A stretch of DNA of 64,000 nt from Pectobacterium carotovorum (GTDB taxonomy: Bacteria > Pseudomonadota > Gammaproteobacteria > Enterobacterales > Enterobacteriaceae), in the NCBI RefSeq assembly GCF_033898505.1, contig NZ_JAXAFK010000001.1:2542001-2606000 (forward strand), written 5' to 3'. This document shows, one piece after another, positions 49,326 to 58,997 of this stretch. A program made the position numbers and the translations under genes. Position 1 is the first letter of the stretch. The number at the start of each line of letters is the position of its first letter. The notes beneath the pieces were generated by a model, which did no database searches, was not told the DNA's origin, and saw only the letters and a program-made list of their open reading frames with translations.

Positions 49326-50129
49326 TTACCACCAGCGATGGAAATGGTGAACGGGGCCGATGCCGTGCCCGACCTCCAGCGTGTCGGCCTGTTGTAATGC
49401 CTGCTGTAAGTAGTCCTTCGCGGCGTAGACCGTCTCACTCCAGCTATCGTGGCGCGGTCGCAGCGCCGCCAGTGCAGCAGATAACGTGCAGCCGGTGCCG
49501 TGCGTATGACGGGTATTCACGCGCGGGGAGCTAAAGCGCTGCGGTTCAGCCTGTCGACTGAACAGCCAATCCGGACTTTCCGCTTCGCTGAGGTGACCAC
49601 CTTTCATCAATACCGCCTGACAGCCCATCGCCAGCAGCGCTTCCCCCTGCTCACGCATTTCCCGTTCGTTGGTGGCCGGTGACGTATTCAGCAGCGCCGC
49701 AGCCTCGGGCAAGTTGGGCGTAATCAGGGACACCAGCGGCAGCAGTTCACGACGGATCGATTCCACCGCCTCCGGAGCAAGTAGCGGATCGCCACTTTTC
49801 GCCAGCATCACGGTGTCCAGCACCACAAAAGGCACCGCGTAGTGGCGCAGGCGCTCGGCAACCGCGTCAACAATATCGGTCTGCGCCAGCATCCCAATCT
49901 TGGCGCTGTCGATACGCACATCGCTCAATACGGAATCCAGTTGCGCCGCGACAAAATCCGGTTCAATCCGGTAAACGGACTGCACGCCGCGCGTATTTTG
50001 CGCCACCAGCGCGGTAATGACCGAGGTGCCGTAAGCGCCCAGCGCAGAAAAGGCTTTTAAATCCGCCTGAATACCCGCACCGCCGCTCGGATCGGTGCCC
50101 GCAATCGTCAACGCATTGATACGCTTCAT
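49326..50129 (-). CDS. thiD: Hydroxymethylpyrimidine (phosphate) kinase ThiD
   Basis: Ribokinase-fold enzyme, 267 residues, that phosphorylates HMP and HMP-P in thiamine synthesis. It opens [20 protein letters not shown], and the catalytic region is [20 protein letters not shown]. The start is the ATG at 50129, which overlaps the thiM stop as ATGA; the longer frame to 50243 lies inside thiM and is rejected. With thiM it forms a salvage unit under the TPP riboswitch. Confidence 0.96.
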   Translation of the reverse strand: MKRINALTIAGTDPSGGAGIQADLKAFSALGAYGTSVITALVAQNTRGVQSVYRIEPDFVAAQLDSVLSDVRIDSAKIGMLAQTDIVDAVAERLRHYAVPFVVLDTVMLAKSGDPLLAPEAVESIRRELLPLVSLITPNLPEAAALLNTSPATNEREMREQGEALLAMGCQAVLMKGGHLSEAESPDWLFSRQAEPQRFSSPRVNTRHTHGTGCTLSAALAALRPRHDSWSETVYAAKDYLQQALQQADTLEVGHGIGPVHHFHRWW

Positions 50130-50920
50130 GCCAGATCCTCCGCGCGCAGGGTATAGAGTCGATCGAGAAAGTTGGGTATAAAACTGCCTGTGCCTTGCGA
50201 CACCGAAGCCGCCTGCTGCCCTGACAGCGACATGACATAGCACGCTGCCGCCACGTGCGATAAACGATCCCCCTCTAAAGAACAGAAACCCGCGACCACC
50301 GCCGACAGCGCACAGCCCGTACCGACCACGCGCGTCATCATGCTATCGCCACCAGTCACTGCAATATCACGTACGCCGTCCGTGACATAATCCACCACGC
50401 CCGTCACCGCAACAATCGTCCCAACCTGCCGCGCCAGTTCGCGTGCAGCAGGAAGCGCTGCCAGCGAGTCATCGGCGCTATCCACGCCTCTCCCCTGTGC
50501 GGCTAAGCCCGCCAACGCCATAATTTCAGACGCATTGCCGCGAATCGCCGCCGGCTTCCACGCCAGCAGTTCACGACAGAATTCACTCCGAAAGCGCAAA
50601 CCACCGACCGCAACCGGATCGAGCACCCACGGCGTCCCCACCTGATGTGCGCGGTTTACCGCCGCTCGCATCGCCTCGGCGCGCGAGCGCTCCAGCGTCC
50701 CGACATTAATCAGCAGCGCATCGGCTACCGCGCTGAACTGCGCAGCTTCTTCGGGATCGACCACCATCGCAGGCGACGCATTCAGCGCCAGCAGCACGTT
50801 AGCAGTAAAAGATTGCACCACATCGTTGGTCAAACAGTGCACCAGCGGCGAGGCGGAACGGAATTGGGTCAGTGAGGTTGCTGCCTGAGCGGCAAAAAAG
50901 TCGGCGGGTCGCGTGTTCAT
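50126..50920 (-). CDS. thiM: Hydroxyethylthiazole kinase ThiM
   Basis: Phosphorylates hydroxyethylthiazole for thiamine salvage, 264 residues (E. coli 262). Motifs: [52 protein letters not shown] and [20 protein letters not shown] with the catalytic cysteine. The ATG at 50920 is preceded by GGGAGAC; an in-frame TTG at 50953 would extend it by 11 residues but is unlikely. First gene of thiM-thiD, with the riboswitch 48 bp upstream. Confidence 0.96.
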   Translation of the reverse strand: MNTRPADFFAAQAATSLTQFRSASPLVHCLTNDVVQSFTANVLLALNASPAMVVDPEEAAQFSAVADALLINVGTLERSRAEAMRAAVNRAHQVGTPWVLDPVAVGGLRFRSEFCRELLAWKPAAIRGNASEIMALAGLAAQGRGVDSADDSLAALPAARELARQVGTIVAVTGVVDYVTDGVRDIAVTGGDSMMTRVVGTGCALSAVVAGFCSLEGDRLSHVAAACYVMSLSGQQAASVSQGTGSFIPNFLDRLYTLRAEDLA

Positions 50921-50967
50921 AAGTCTCCCAACCGGCGTGGAAGAAGGCGGCAACCGGTGGGCATACC

Positions 50968-51050
50968 GTGACTTCCCTACGCTGGCATTATCCAGATCAG
51001 GTGGTACGGGTATTTCTCAGCCTTCACAAAGAAGGGCACCCCGAGTCATG
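50968..51050 (-). ncRNA. TPP riboswitch (THI element) upstream of thiM
   Basis: On the minus strand the conserved THI blocks appear in order: CTCGGGGTGCCC, GGCTGAGAAATACCC, ACCTGATCTGGATAATGCCA and GCGTAGGGAAGTCACGG. This element binds thiamine pyrophosphate and, in enterobacterial thiM genes, shuts off translation. It ends about 48 bp before the thiM ATG. Confidence 0.96.
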
Positions 51051-51167
51051 TAGATTGTTTCTCTTTAATTTTTGCCAGATTAGGGGAAGTGGCTTGATGA
51101 TGCAAGCTCGCCTCTATCTCAGGCTATCAGTTCTTCGCACTGTATCCATTAGCACACCAAAGAAACG

Positions 51168-51190
51168 AAAAAAGAAGCCATTTAGCTTCC
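51168..51190 (-). terminator. Terminator on the minus strand, downstream of the SIR2 gene
   Basis: Minus-strand stem GAAGC/GCTTC followed by a T run. It lies 444 bp beyond the SIR2 stop. The intervening AT-rich 51191-51633 has no open frame of interest on either strand and holds no gene I can support. Confidence 0.6.
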
Positions 51191-51633
51191 TTTGTATTAT
51201 CCACATCCACCAGTCGACGAGTATCCTCTCTCAGCCAAGTTTACTGTGCCACTAAATCAGACTTTCCGATTTATAAATGTGGTCTGCCCAACAGCCACAA
51301 AACTACAACACTTGTTATAATATAGTCATATCCAAATGGTAGCTAACATCGAGTATTGTATATCTAAAATAACACATTAATATTTACAACCATTAAAAAC
51401 AAAATGAATGATATTATTTTATTGGGATTTCAAAATAAAAAAGCGGTCAAAATCGAAAGTCTTGCATTACTTCACATCGATTAACAAAAGCATCCAGATA
51501 TCACTTTAAAAATCAACATCGACATTAATATCATATAAAAATGCTCACTGATATTTATTTCACACTCCACCCCAAAAATCAAAATGAATAAATAATTTTA
51601 AAAACCTCCACATGGAACATAAAAACAAAATCA

Positions 51634-53142
51634 TCATGCATATTTTTTATAATCGTACACACAGAGTAAACGTCTATAATCAGTCCCTTTTTTATCTGGC
51701 ATTGAGCGTAAAACCATCTCTACTTCATCAAGTTCAATCATATCATTCCACGCAGACCATATAATGGCATTGATTTTATTTGTACGTGTAATCGATTCAT
51801 CGAAATATATCTTACTTAAGCTATCATGCTCAGTCTGAACAGAAACCGATAGGCCAACAAGGTACTCGTCAATTTTTCTTATTTGCTGGGATTTAAGAAT
51901 TTCACATTTATCAAGTTCAGCAAAAATGAGGCAAAAGCCATAGATCGGAAACCATTGTGTGGACGCTATATTAATTTTATCAATGAGCCTCAACAATTGA
52001 TGGTTGGATTCATCAATAATATCAAAGTAATCCGTCATAAAATTCGATGAATTTTTGTGTTCATATTTTATAGAGTTACTTGAACCAATAACTAATATTT
52101 TATCACTATTATTGAGAGAATCTATGTCTTCAGTAATATTTACTTTGATACTTGTACCATCATCATGCACACCAGAGTATATATCCTTAACAATACTTTG
52201 AACCTTTCGTATATCCATCGCAGACACAGGTAAATTCAGATTTGATAAAGAACGATAAATCTCAATAAAATCATCCGTTTTTATCTTATTTATTCTGATT
52301 GTCGAAAAACCTTCCAAGTCAATATCATGTTCACTTATATCATGAGAATCAGAATCTTTTTCAAACTCAACCAAAAGAAAATTATTTCTAATTTTTTGAG
52401 CGGCTAAAGAGTTAGGCTCTACATAGGTGAAAATGGTTTTAAGTAAACTCTTAATATTATCATCACCAATCCCGTAACCCATAAATATAATCGGATTATG
52501 GATGAATATTGAGAGCAACTGAGCACGAATTAACTCATATTTATTATCAAAGTGAGAATAATCGTCTTCAGTAATAATGACCTTAGAAGGATCTTTATTA
52601 CAACCATGTATTTTATATACTGAGCCATAGGGATTACTTAATAATATATCATTCCCTACTAACGGTTCAAAACTGAATACATCCTCTACAAGACAATCAT
52701 AATTAGTAGTTATAACGGAACCTATATTTTTTCTAATTTTCTTTAACTCTGCTAATTCCTCCCGTTTTTCATCTCTATAATTCAACTCCCCAACCAACCT
52801 TGAGATATAAATTTTAAATCGACTAAGATTATTTTCATGTTCCATCTCAGCATAAAAAAAATCATTTATTTCTTTGAATTTACCATTACGATCTTCGCCA
52901 AGAGCTTGATTGAAAGCCTTTTCTAATTTTGTAGCAATTAGAGCATAATTATATTTACCATCAACTTGGCATTCAGCTTTAATATCTAAGTAAAACTCAT
53001 TATTCCCTTTCAGTTCAAAAGCTATATGCTTTAACAATCCATCCCAAGTATGTGAATTGTTAAGATACCTCAAACTGACGCCTGCCCCTATAAAAAGAAC
53101 AGGATGGTTACGATACTGACCTATAAACTCCCGAATATTCAT
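51634..53142 (-). CDS. SIR2-domain protein, candidate NADase defence gene
   Basis: A 502-residue protein. Residues about 10-240 are a SIR2-like fold: the NAD loop VLFIGAGVS (15-23), TTNYD (145-149), the expected catalytic histidine in KIHG (His179) and IIFMGYGIGDDNI (218-230). Sequences of this SIR2_2 type act as NAD-depleting effectors in several phage-defence systems. The C-terminal 260 residues are not recognised. No ThsB-like TIR, Argonaute or HerA partner lies beside it, so it would be a single-gene system if it is defensive. It is visibly AT-rich, with many AAA, AAT and ATA codons, unlike its neighbours, and an IS3 remnant lies just upstream: signs of transfer. The defence role is inference. 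Confidence 0.8.
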   Translation of the reverse strand: MNIREFIGQYRNHPVLFIGAGVSLRYLNNSHTWDGLLKHIAFELKGNNEFYLDIKAECQVDGKYNYALIATKLEKAFNQALGEDRNGKFKEINDFFYAEMEHENNLSRFKIYISRLVGELNYRDEKREELAELKKIRKNIGSVITTNYDCLVEDVFSFEPLVGNDILLSNPYGSVYKIHGCNKDPSKVIITEDDYSHFDNKYELIRAQLLSIFIHNPIIFMGYGIGDDNIKSLLKTIFTYVEPNSLAAQKIRNNFLLVEFEKDSDSHDISEHDIDLEGFSTIRINKIKTDDFIEIYRSLSNLNLPVSAMDIRKVQSIVKDIYSGVHDDGTSIKVNITEDIDSLNNSDKILVIGSSNSIKYEHKNSSNFMTDYFDIIDESNHQLLRLIDKINIASTQWFPIYGFCLIFAELDKCEILKSQQIRKIDEYLVGLSVSVQTEHDSLSKIYFDESITRTNKINAIIWSAWNDMIELDEVEMVLRSMPDKKGTDYRRLLCVYDYKKYA

Positions 53143-53278
53143 GTCATCCCCCCGACAGGTAAGTCATAACATTCTATCTTTACTGTAAGGTAAATCAATC
53201 ATATAGAGTCATAATAGTTATATCTGGCTCAGTCAGTACTCTTAGTTAGTCGCCACGGATAGCCCATGCACTTCTGAG

Positions 53279-53452
53279 TCATTGATAATATTGATGTTCA
53301 TATTCCGCCAGTGACATAATGTTCACTCGAGCCATACTGGCACATACTCTTATAAAAATTTCGGTGTAATCAAAAATATCGCTGTGAACTTCTTCACGCG
53401 TTCCGTAGATCTGTTTCGTTATCCACTTACACTTTAGCAGTAGAAAGCCTTT
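53279..53452 (-). pseudogene. Remnant of an IS3-family transposase (OrfB C-terminus)
   Basis: The minus strand reads, to a TGA at 53279, KQIYGTREEVHSDIFDYTEI, then FIRVCASMARVNIMSLAEY and EHQYYQ. This is the end of the IS3-family integrase, where intact relatives have a YGTREEARSDIFDYIEMFYN-type sequence and end YENQYYQ. About 58 residues remain; the catalytic core is missing and the last part is altered (the RRHGS block is unrecognisable). It lies 137 bp upstream of the SIR2 gene start. The region 53453-53700 has no gene I can identify. Confidence 0.7.
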
Positions 53453-53729
53453 ACTTATTCACCCTTCATCAACCGCCAGACCTGGTTTACTACACACTGT
53501 TGTCCGATGTCACTCGGATCGAGATAGACCTTACAGTAGCAATAACGCAAGCTGACTGGTGCCATTGTGAATGCGGCAGTTGAGGCTCCCACTCGGCTGG
53601 ATCAAGCACTCGGTAAAGCAAGCCATCGCCCTCCGACACAAAATGAAAAACCACAGGCACGTTGTGACATAGAGAAAAATGCCATAACCCTTTAGACTGG
53701 TTAATCAAACCCATACTGAGGAGATTGTG

Positions 53730-54749
53730 ATGACGATGATAAAGAGTTATGCCGCACCGGAAGCGGGCGCAGCGCTGGAGTTGTATGAGTTTGATGCAGG
53801 TGAGCTGCAGGCGGAAGACGTTGAAGTTGTGGTTGATTACTGCGGCGTGTGCCATTCCGATCTCTCGATGATCGATAACGAATGGGGCATATCGAGCTAT
53901 CCGCTGGTTGCTGGGCATGAAGTGATTGGCCGTGTGCACGCGCTGGGCGACGCGGCGAAGAACAAAGGATTAAAGATTGGTCAACGTGTCGGCATTGGCT
54001 GGACGGCACGCAGCTGTGGGCACTGCGATGCCTGTATCAGCGGCAGCCAAACCAACTGTCAGCAAGGCAGCGTGCCGACGATCCTGAATAAAGGCGGTTT
54101 TGCCGATAAGATCCGAGCGAACTGGCAGTGGGCTATCCCACTTCCTGATTCCATTGATATCGAATCTGCGGGTCCGTTGCTGTGCGGCGGCATCACCGTG
54201 TTCAAACCGCTGTTAATGCATCATGTCACCGCGACCAGCCGCGTCGGCGTGATCGGCATCGGCGGCCTGGGACATATCGCGATTAAGCTCCTGCACGCGA
54301 TGGGCTGTGAAGTCACGGCGTTCAGCTCGAACCCAGCCAAAGAGCAAGAAGTGCTGGCGATGGGTGCCGATAAGGTCGTCAACAGCCGCGATCCGCAGGC
54401 GCTGACCGCACTGGCAGGCCAGTTCGATCTCATCATCAACACCGTGAGCGTCGATCTGGAATGGCAGCCCTACTTCAACGCGCTCGCCTATAACGGGAAG
54501 TTCCATACCGTCGGCGCGGTGATGAAGCCATTCAGCGTACCGGCCTTCACGCTCATCGCGGGCGACCGCAGCGTTTCCGGTTCTTCTACCGGCTCACCGC
54601 ATGAACTGCGTTCTCTGATGAAGCTCGCTTCGCGTGCCAACGTGAAGCCGCAGACGGAACTGTTCCCGATGTCAAAAATCAATGATGCCATCCAGCACGT
54701 ACGCGACGGCAAAGCCCGCTACCGCGTCGTACTGAAAACGGATTTTTAA
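53730..54749 (+). CDS. ahr: NADPH-dependent aldehyde/alcohol dehydrogenase Ahr
   Basis: Zinc-dependent medium-chain dehydrogenase of 339 residues, the same length as E. coli Ahr (YjgB) and nearly collinear with it. Catalytic zinc ligands are in [16 protein letters not shown] and AGHEVIGRV; the structural zinc cysteines are in [16 protein letters not shown]; the cofactor loop is [15 protein letters not shown]. It reduces a range of aldehydes. The ATG at 53730 follows GAGGAGATT; the GTG three bases earlier is not needed. The terminator at 54757 makes it a single-gene unit. Confidence 0.93.
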   Translation: MTMIKSYAAPEAGAALELYEFDAGELQAEDVEVVVDYCGVCHSDLSMIDNEWGISSYPLVAGHEVIGRVHALGDAAKNKGLKIGQRVGIGWTARSCGHCDACISGSQTNCQQGSVPTILNKGGFADKIRANWQWAIPLPDSIDIESAGPLLCGGITVFKPLLMHHVTATSRVGVIGIGGLGHIAIKLLHAMGCEVTAFSSNPAKEQEVLAMGADKVVNSRDPQALTALAGQFDLIINTVSVDLEWQPYFNALAYNGKFHTVGAVMKPFSVPAFTLIAGDRSVSGSSTGSPHELRSLMKLASRANVKPQTELFPMSKINDAIQHVRDGKARYRVVLKTDF

Positions 54750-54756
54750 TCGGTAA

Positions 54757-54787
54757 AGACGCCTGAGCAATCGGGCGTCTGCTTTTT
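54757..54787 (+). terminator. Terminator after ahr
   Basis: Stem AGACGCC/GGGCGTCT followed by GCTTTTTG, 8 bp after the stop codon. Confidence 0.85.
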
Positions 54788-54902
54788 GCACATCAGCTCA
54801 GCCAACGTCATTCTCTGGGGTATACCGCTCGGCACTACGATGCTAAATGTATTCAATGGGTTTCATGATAGGATTGAAAGGTGATGCAAGAGGAGATCCG
54901 CA

Positions 54903-55835
54903 ATGCCTTTTAAAGAATATGACCACGATTTTATTGATAGAAATAAGAAAGCCTCCTCGTCTGTAAGGCTCGCCCTGTTATTGTCTGCGTCGATCATTAT
55001 ATTCAATCTTTTATTCTTCAAGCACCGTGACTTTCAGGAGCAGTTGCATAATAACCCTGGCTCTTATACCGACTCGATTGCGCTGGTTTTTCTTTTTTTT
55101 ATCCTGTCCTGTACCAGTAAAATATCACTGAACCATACCTCCGCGTTATCCATTCGCCTCGGGCTGCACGTCTGGATATGCTCAGCCACGTTTGACTTTA
55201 TGGATGAGTTTATCTATCAGCCCAGACTGGTTGGGTATTATGTTGAGGATTTGCTGAGAATTATTGGTATGTTTGGCGTCGGGTTTGGTGTCTATACCCT
55301 GATACAGCAAATCAATAATAAGTATGTCGAAGCCAGAATACAGTCATTCAGCGATGAACTCACACAGCTTCCTAATCGTCGGTTTTTTATTAACGAATTA
55401 AAAAAACTCGAAGCGAAAACACCCTATTTATTTATTATCGACATCGACAATTTCAAAGTCATTAACGATAAATATGGGCATACGAAAGGCGACGAAGTAT
55501 TAAGCAAGTTCGGCCATATTCTTTCCCGTTTCGATAACAGTGAGATCGTCGCAACCCGAATAGGTGGCGAAGAGTTCGCGATTATTCTGTATGCAGGAAC
55601 GCAGGATCGGGCAGAGAAGCTGGCAAGAGAAGTACTCAAAAATGCGAACAAAATCATTATCAAGAATATGCACCATCTTTCAGTCAGCATTGGGGCCGGT
55701 AAAAAACAGCCGCAGGAACCTACCGAACACTTTATGAAACGCGTGGATGTCGCACTTTACCAGGCCAAAAACACCGGTAAAGGCAAAGTGGAATGGGCTT
55801 TGGAGCCCAAAGAAAAACCTCAGGACCCCGCATAA
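54903..55835 (+). CDS. Membrane diguanylate cyclase (GGDEF domain)
   Basis: A 310-residue protein that should make cyclic di-GMP. The N-terminal 140 residues hold about four membrane segments (ALLLSASIIIFNLLFF, SIALVFLFFILSCT, LGLHVWICSATFDFM, RIIGMFGVGFGVYTLI), a MASE-like sensor of unknown ligand. The GGDEF domain (about 145-300) has SDELTQLPNRRFFINEL, the metal-binding IIDIDNFKVINDKYGH and the active-site RIGGEEFAIIL. There is no clear RxxD inhibitory site directly upstream of GGEEF. It stands alone between two alcohol dehydrogenase genes. Confidence 0.92.
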   Translation: MPFKEYDHDFIDRNKKASSSVRLALLLSASIIIFNLLFFKHRDFQEQLHNNPGSYTDSIALVFLFFILSCTSKISLNHTSALSIRLGLHVWICSATFDFMDEFIYQPRLVGYYVEDLLRIIGMFGVGFGVYTLIQQINNKYVEARIQSFSDELTQLPNRRFFINELKKLEAKTPYLFIIDIDNFKVINDKYGHTKGDEVLSKFGHILSRFDNSEIVATRIGGEEFAIILYAGTQDRAEKLAREVLKNANKIIIKNMHHLSVSIGAGKKQPQEPTEHFMKRVDVALYQAKNTGKGKVEWALEPKEKPQDPA

Positions 55836-56056
55836 CCGCTCTCAATAACACGGCCGCACGGACGCGCCGCTCTGTTAATCATCATAAAAACTACTGAAAA
55901 CGGCATTCCCTCGCCATTACTCGCTCACCAACCACCTATCATTTTGTAACAAAATTAAACACTTCCTGATTAATCAACTTTTCGGCCAGCGTGTACTCTT
56001 TTATAGGTAGAACAAAATACATTAACCCCACAACACATTCAGTAAAAGGAAGACGA

Positions 56057-57067
56057 ATGAAAGCAGCCATCGTAACGAAGGATCATACCGTTGAGATTCA
56101 GGACAAAACACTGCGCCCACTCCAGCACGGAGAAGCCCTGCTAAAAATGGAATGCTGTGGCGTATGCCACACCGACCTGCACGTCAAAGACGGAGATTTT
56201 GGCGATGTTACCGGCATCACGCTCGGTCATGAGGGTATCGGTATCGTCAAAGAAGTGGGCCCTGGCGTAACCTCACTGAAACCCGGCGACCGCGCCAGCG
56301 TAGCCTGGTTCTATCAGGGCTGTGGTCACTGTGAATATTGCAATAGCGGTAACGAAACGCTGTGCCGCGAGGTAAAAAACGCGGGCTACTCCGTTGATGG
56401 CGGAATGGCTGAAGAGTGCATCGTCGTTGCCGATTACGCGGTAAAAGTGCCGGAGGGTCTGGATTCTGCCGCAGCCAGCAGTATTACCTGCGCGGGCGTG
56501 ACAACCTACAAAGCAGTGAAAGTCTCGCAAATCAAACCGGGACAGTGGATCGCCATTTATGGTCTGGGCGGATTGGGCAATCTGGCGCTGCAATACGCCA
56601 AAAACGTCTTTAACGCGAAAGTCATCGCGATTGATGTCAACGACGCACAGCTGGCCTTTGCTAAAGAGATGGGCGCAGATCTGGTCATCAATCCAGCCAA
56701 AGACGATGCCGCCAAGATCATTCAGGAAAACGTGGGCGGCGCGCACGCTGCTGTAGTTACTGCCGTGGCGCGTGCCGCATTTAACTCCGCAGTCGATGCC
56801 GTGCGCGCAGGCGGGCGTATTGTCGCCGTCGGTCTGCCACCGGAATCAATGGATCTGAATATTCCGCGTCTGGTGCTGGATGGCATTCAGGTATTGGGAT
56901 CGCTGGTCGGCACGCGTGAAGATCTGAAAGAAGCCTTCCAATTTGCGGCCGAAGGGAAAGTGAAACCAAAAGTGACGCGTCGCCCGCTGAAAGATATCAA
57001 CGCCATTTTCGCTGAAATGAAAGGCGGGAAAATTACCGGCCGTATGGTGATCGACCTGTCAATGTAA
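56057..57067 (+). CDS. adhP: Ethanol-active zinc alcohol dehydrogenase AdhP
   Basis: Zinc- and NAD-dependent alcohol dehydrogenase of 336 residues, E. coli AdhP length. Catalytic zinc: [17 protein letters not shown] and [12 protein letters not shown]; structural zinc: [19 protein letters not shown] loop: [19 protein letters not shown]. The ATG at 56057 follows AGGAAGACGA; the frame upstream to 55991 is rejected. Its terminator is shared with the convergent gene at 57124. Confidence 0.94.
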   Translation: MKAAIVTKDHTVEIQDKTLRPLQHGEALLKMECCGVCHTDLHVKDGDFGDVTGITLGHEGIGIVKEVGPGVTSLKPGDRASVAWFYQGCGHCEYCNSGNETLCREVKNAGYSVDGGMAEECIVVADYAVKVPEGLDSAAASSITCAGVTTYKAVKVSQIKPGQWIAIYGLGGLGNLALQYAKNVFNAKVIAIDVNDAQLAFAKEMGADLVINPAKDDAAKIIQENVGGAHAAVVTAVARAAFNSAVDAVRAGGRIVAVGLPPESMDLNIPRLVLDGIQVLGSLVGTREDLKEAFQFAAEGKVKPKVTRRPLKDINAIFAEMKGGKITGRMVIDLSM

Positions 57068-57086
57068 GCAGCGTTTTACCGATATA

Positions 57087-57118
57087 AAACGGGATAGCGC
57101 AGTGCTATCCCGTTTTTT
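57087..57118. terminator. Bidirectional terminator between adhP and the gene at 57124
   Basis: Stem AAAACGGGATAGC/GCTATCCCGTTTT, flanked by A and T runs on either side, 20 bp after the adhP stop and 6 bp after the opposite one. Confidence 0.9.
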
Positions 57119-57123
57119 ATATT

Positions 57124-57942
57124 TTAGCTAAGCGCTTGGGTATTACCGGGGCACACGAGCTGCTTACTTTTAATATGGTACACCTCGACATCAGGACGCG
57201 TGAAAAAGGCGATTTCCCACGGGTTCTTGGTGACAAATTCATGGCGCACTTTTTCATAGAGCGGATTGTCGCGCGCGATAATAAACGCTTCCCCTTCAAT
57301 AAGGGTGTAGTTCCATTCAATTGCCCGCTCGAAGGTATAATGGCTGCGCTCATCCATCGCAAAAAAGCAGTGCGGATTGCGTTTGAGCAGCTGAGATTTA
57401 AAGGTTTCTGGGAACGTAATCAGGAAGATATCGTTATCCACCGATGACAGGAACGCCAGCACCGTGGTATGCGGCTGCTCTTCCGCCATCGTAATGAGTA
57501 CGCCGACCTTATTAGTGAAATCCTGCTTTTCCGTTGGTGGAAAATCGACCATCGGCGTCAGCGGTACCGGCTTTGACGGGCGATTATCTTGTGGAAACTG
57601 GTAACCCGGCTCGCGGATATCCAGCACAGGCGTGAAACCGTGCAGAAGCTGACACTCTCTCGGCTCCAGCACCACCCAATCTCCGTCGCTGACGACGACG
57701 CGCCCTTTATAAGAGGCACGATAAACCTGAATATTGGCATCAAATTCATCAACCCCGGAGCGGTTATCAAGGTGGATAGTTGCCAGATCGCCAACGGCAA
57801 ACTCATGCCCGTGTGGGAAAAAAACGCGCAGGCTGTTATCCGCATTGGGATAGACGCCGCAAATATGGATGACCACGCCATCCTGCTTATAACCCGCCAG
57901 TACACCGAGAGTTTGCTTTCCTAGATAGCTCACGAGACTCAT
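57124..57942 (-). CDS. Uncharacterised protein, possible FMN-binding split-barrel C-terminus
   Basis: A 272-residue soluble protein with no signal peptide. Residues 1-120 are beta-rich (VVIHICGVYPNADNSLRVFF, ASYKGRVVVSDGDWVVLEPR). Residues 135-260 (VGVLITMAEEQPHTTVLAFL, FLITFPETFKSQLLKRNPHC, IEWNYTLIEGEAFII) look like a pyridoxamine-phosphate-oxidase-type split barrel. I do not recognise the protein as a whole and assign no function. It is a single gene, convergent with adhP. Confidence 0.6.
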   Translation of the reverse strand: MSLVSYLGKQTLGVLAGYKQDGVVIHICGVYPNADNSLRVFFPHGHEFAVGDLATIHLDNRSGVDEFDANIQVYRASYKGRVVVSDGDWVVLEPRECQLLHGFTPVLDIREPGYQFPQDNRPSKPVPLTPMVDFPPTEKQDFTNKVGVLITMAEEQPHTTVLAFLSSVDNDIFLITFPETFKSQLLKRNPHCFFAMDERSHYTFERAIEWNYTLIEGEAFIIARDNPLYEKVRHEFVTKNPWEIAFFTRPDVEVYHIKSKQLVCPGNTQALS

Positions 57943-58157
57943 ACATCACGCCTTATTCAGATTGGGCTTAAGAGGGGACGCCGACCCTGCTTCGCTCGGG
58001 CCGTTCCAGCAGCGGTAGGAAGCGGAGAAATTATTCACGCTAACCGCATCACTTCCTACCTATCAACGGAGAAAGCGCTGAAAACTTTAGGCCGAATGCC
58101 TCTCTATTTAAAGGAATAAATCGGAATTAAGGGCGATATCGATGATGTTTCACGCCA

Positions 58158-58925
58158 TTATTTCAGCACCAGCATGGTGATACCCACGCCGACCAGCACC
58201 AGACAAAAGGCACCTCGCAAATAAACGACGGGCAGTTTATGGGCAACCGCGACGCCCCAGGACACGCTGACAATGCCTCCCAACGCCAATGGTAAGCCGA
58301 TACTCCAGTCAACGTTCCCTGCCTGCGAGTAGGAAAGCAGCGCCGCCAGCGCGCCCGGCACCACCAGAATCAGCGCCATACCCTGCGCCTGCGTTTGCGC
58401 AAAGGCAAACAGCGTGACCAGCGCGGGAACCACCACCAAACCGCCGCCAACGGTAAAAATGCCCGACATAAACCCGCTCGCGACACCAAGCAGCGGCAGA
58501 TATTTGGTCGACAGTACCTTCTCCGGCGTTTGGCTGCGTTTTTTGTTATACCACTGCCACATGTAGTACGCGGCCAGCACCAGCAAGAAAGTGGCGAACG
58601 CACGCTGTAGGTTGTGCACATCAATCGATGAAGCAAGGTGAGCGGCAAAGTAGGCAGACCCCGTCGCGAATGCGCACATCGTCAATGCCATGCGCGTATC
58701 AATACGGTTACGCTGGCGATAGCGCAGAAAACCAATCAGGACGTTAGGCGTAATCATCACCAGCGCCGTTCCCTGCGCTAGATGCTGATCCATCCCGAAA
58801 AGTACGCCCAGAATCGGAATGGCGATAATCCCTCCGCCAATCCCCAACATTCCCCCACAAAATCCCAGCCCAACGCCCAAAAGCAAACACAACACAATAT
58901 CGCTGAACATCATTAAGCTAAACAT
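58158..58925 (-). CDS. TauE/SafE-family membrane transporter
   Basis: Inner-membrane protein of 255 residues with about eight helices and the duplicated family motif: GFCGGMLGIGGGIIAIPILG in the first half and SGFMSGIFTVGGGLVVVPAL in the second. Members export sulfite, sulfoacetate or other anions. Starts at 58925 or at an ATG six codons in (FSDIVLCLLLGVGLG). The VOC protein gene lies 72 bp upstream on the same strand, so the two may be cotranscribed. Confidence 0.88.
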   Translation of the reverse strand: MFSLMMFSDIVLCLLLGVGLGFCGGMLGIGGGIIAIPILGVLFGMDQHLAQGTALVMITPNVLIGFLRYRQRNRIDTRMALTMCAFATGSAYFAAHLASSIDVHNLQRAFATFLLVLAAYYMWQWYNKKRSQTPEKVLSTKYLPLLGVASGFMSGIFTVGGGLVVVPALVTLFAFAQTQAQGMALILVVPGALAALLSYSQAGNVDWSIGLPLALGGIVSVSWGVAVAHKLPVVYLRGAFCLVLVGVGITMLVLK

Positions 58926-58997
58926 AAAAGTGCATGACCTATAAATAACAAGACAATCTGGAGAACCGCGTTTCAGGCTGGTAGACAGACGATGGCT

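Noticed and set aside
50968..51255. Plus-strand frame of 95 codons upstream of thiM
   Set aside because: It overlies the TPP riboswitch and a terminator; not protein-like.
51634..53142. Thoeris, SIR2-Argonaute or SIR2-HerA system
   Set aside because: The SIR2 protein is present but no TIR (ThsB), Argonaute or HerA gene flanks it.
53490..53939. Minus-strand frame of 149 codons across the ahr start
   Set aside because: Overlaps the ahr N-terminus and promoter, and no family is recognisable.
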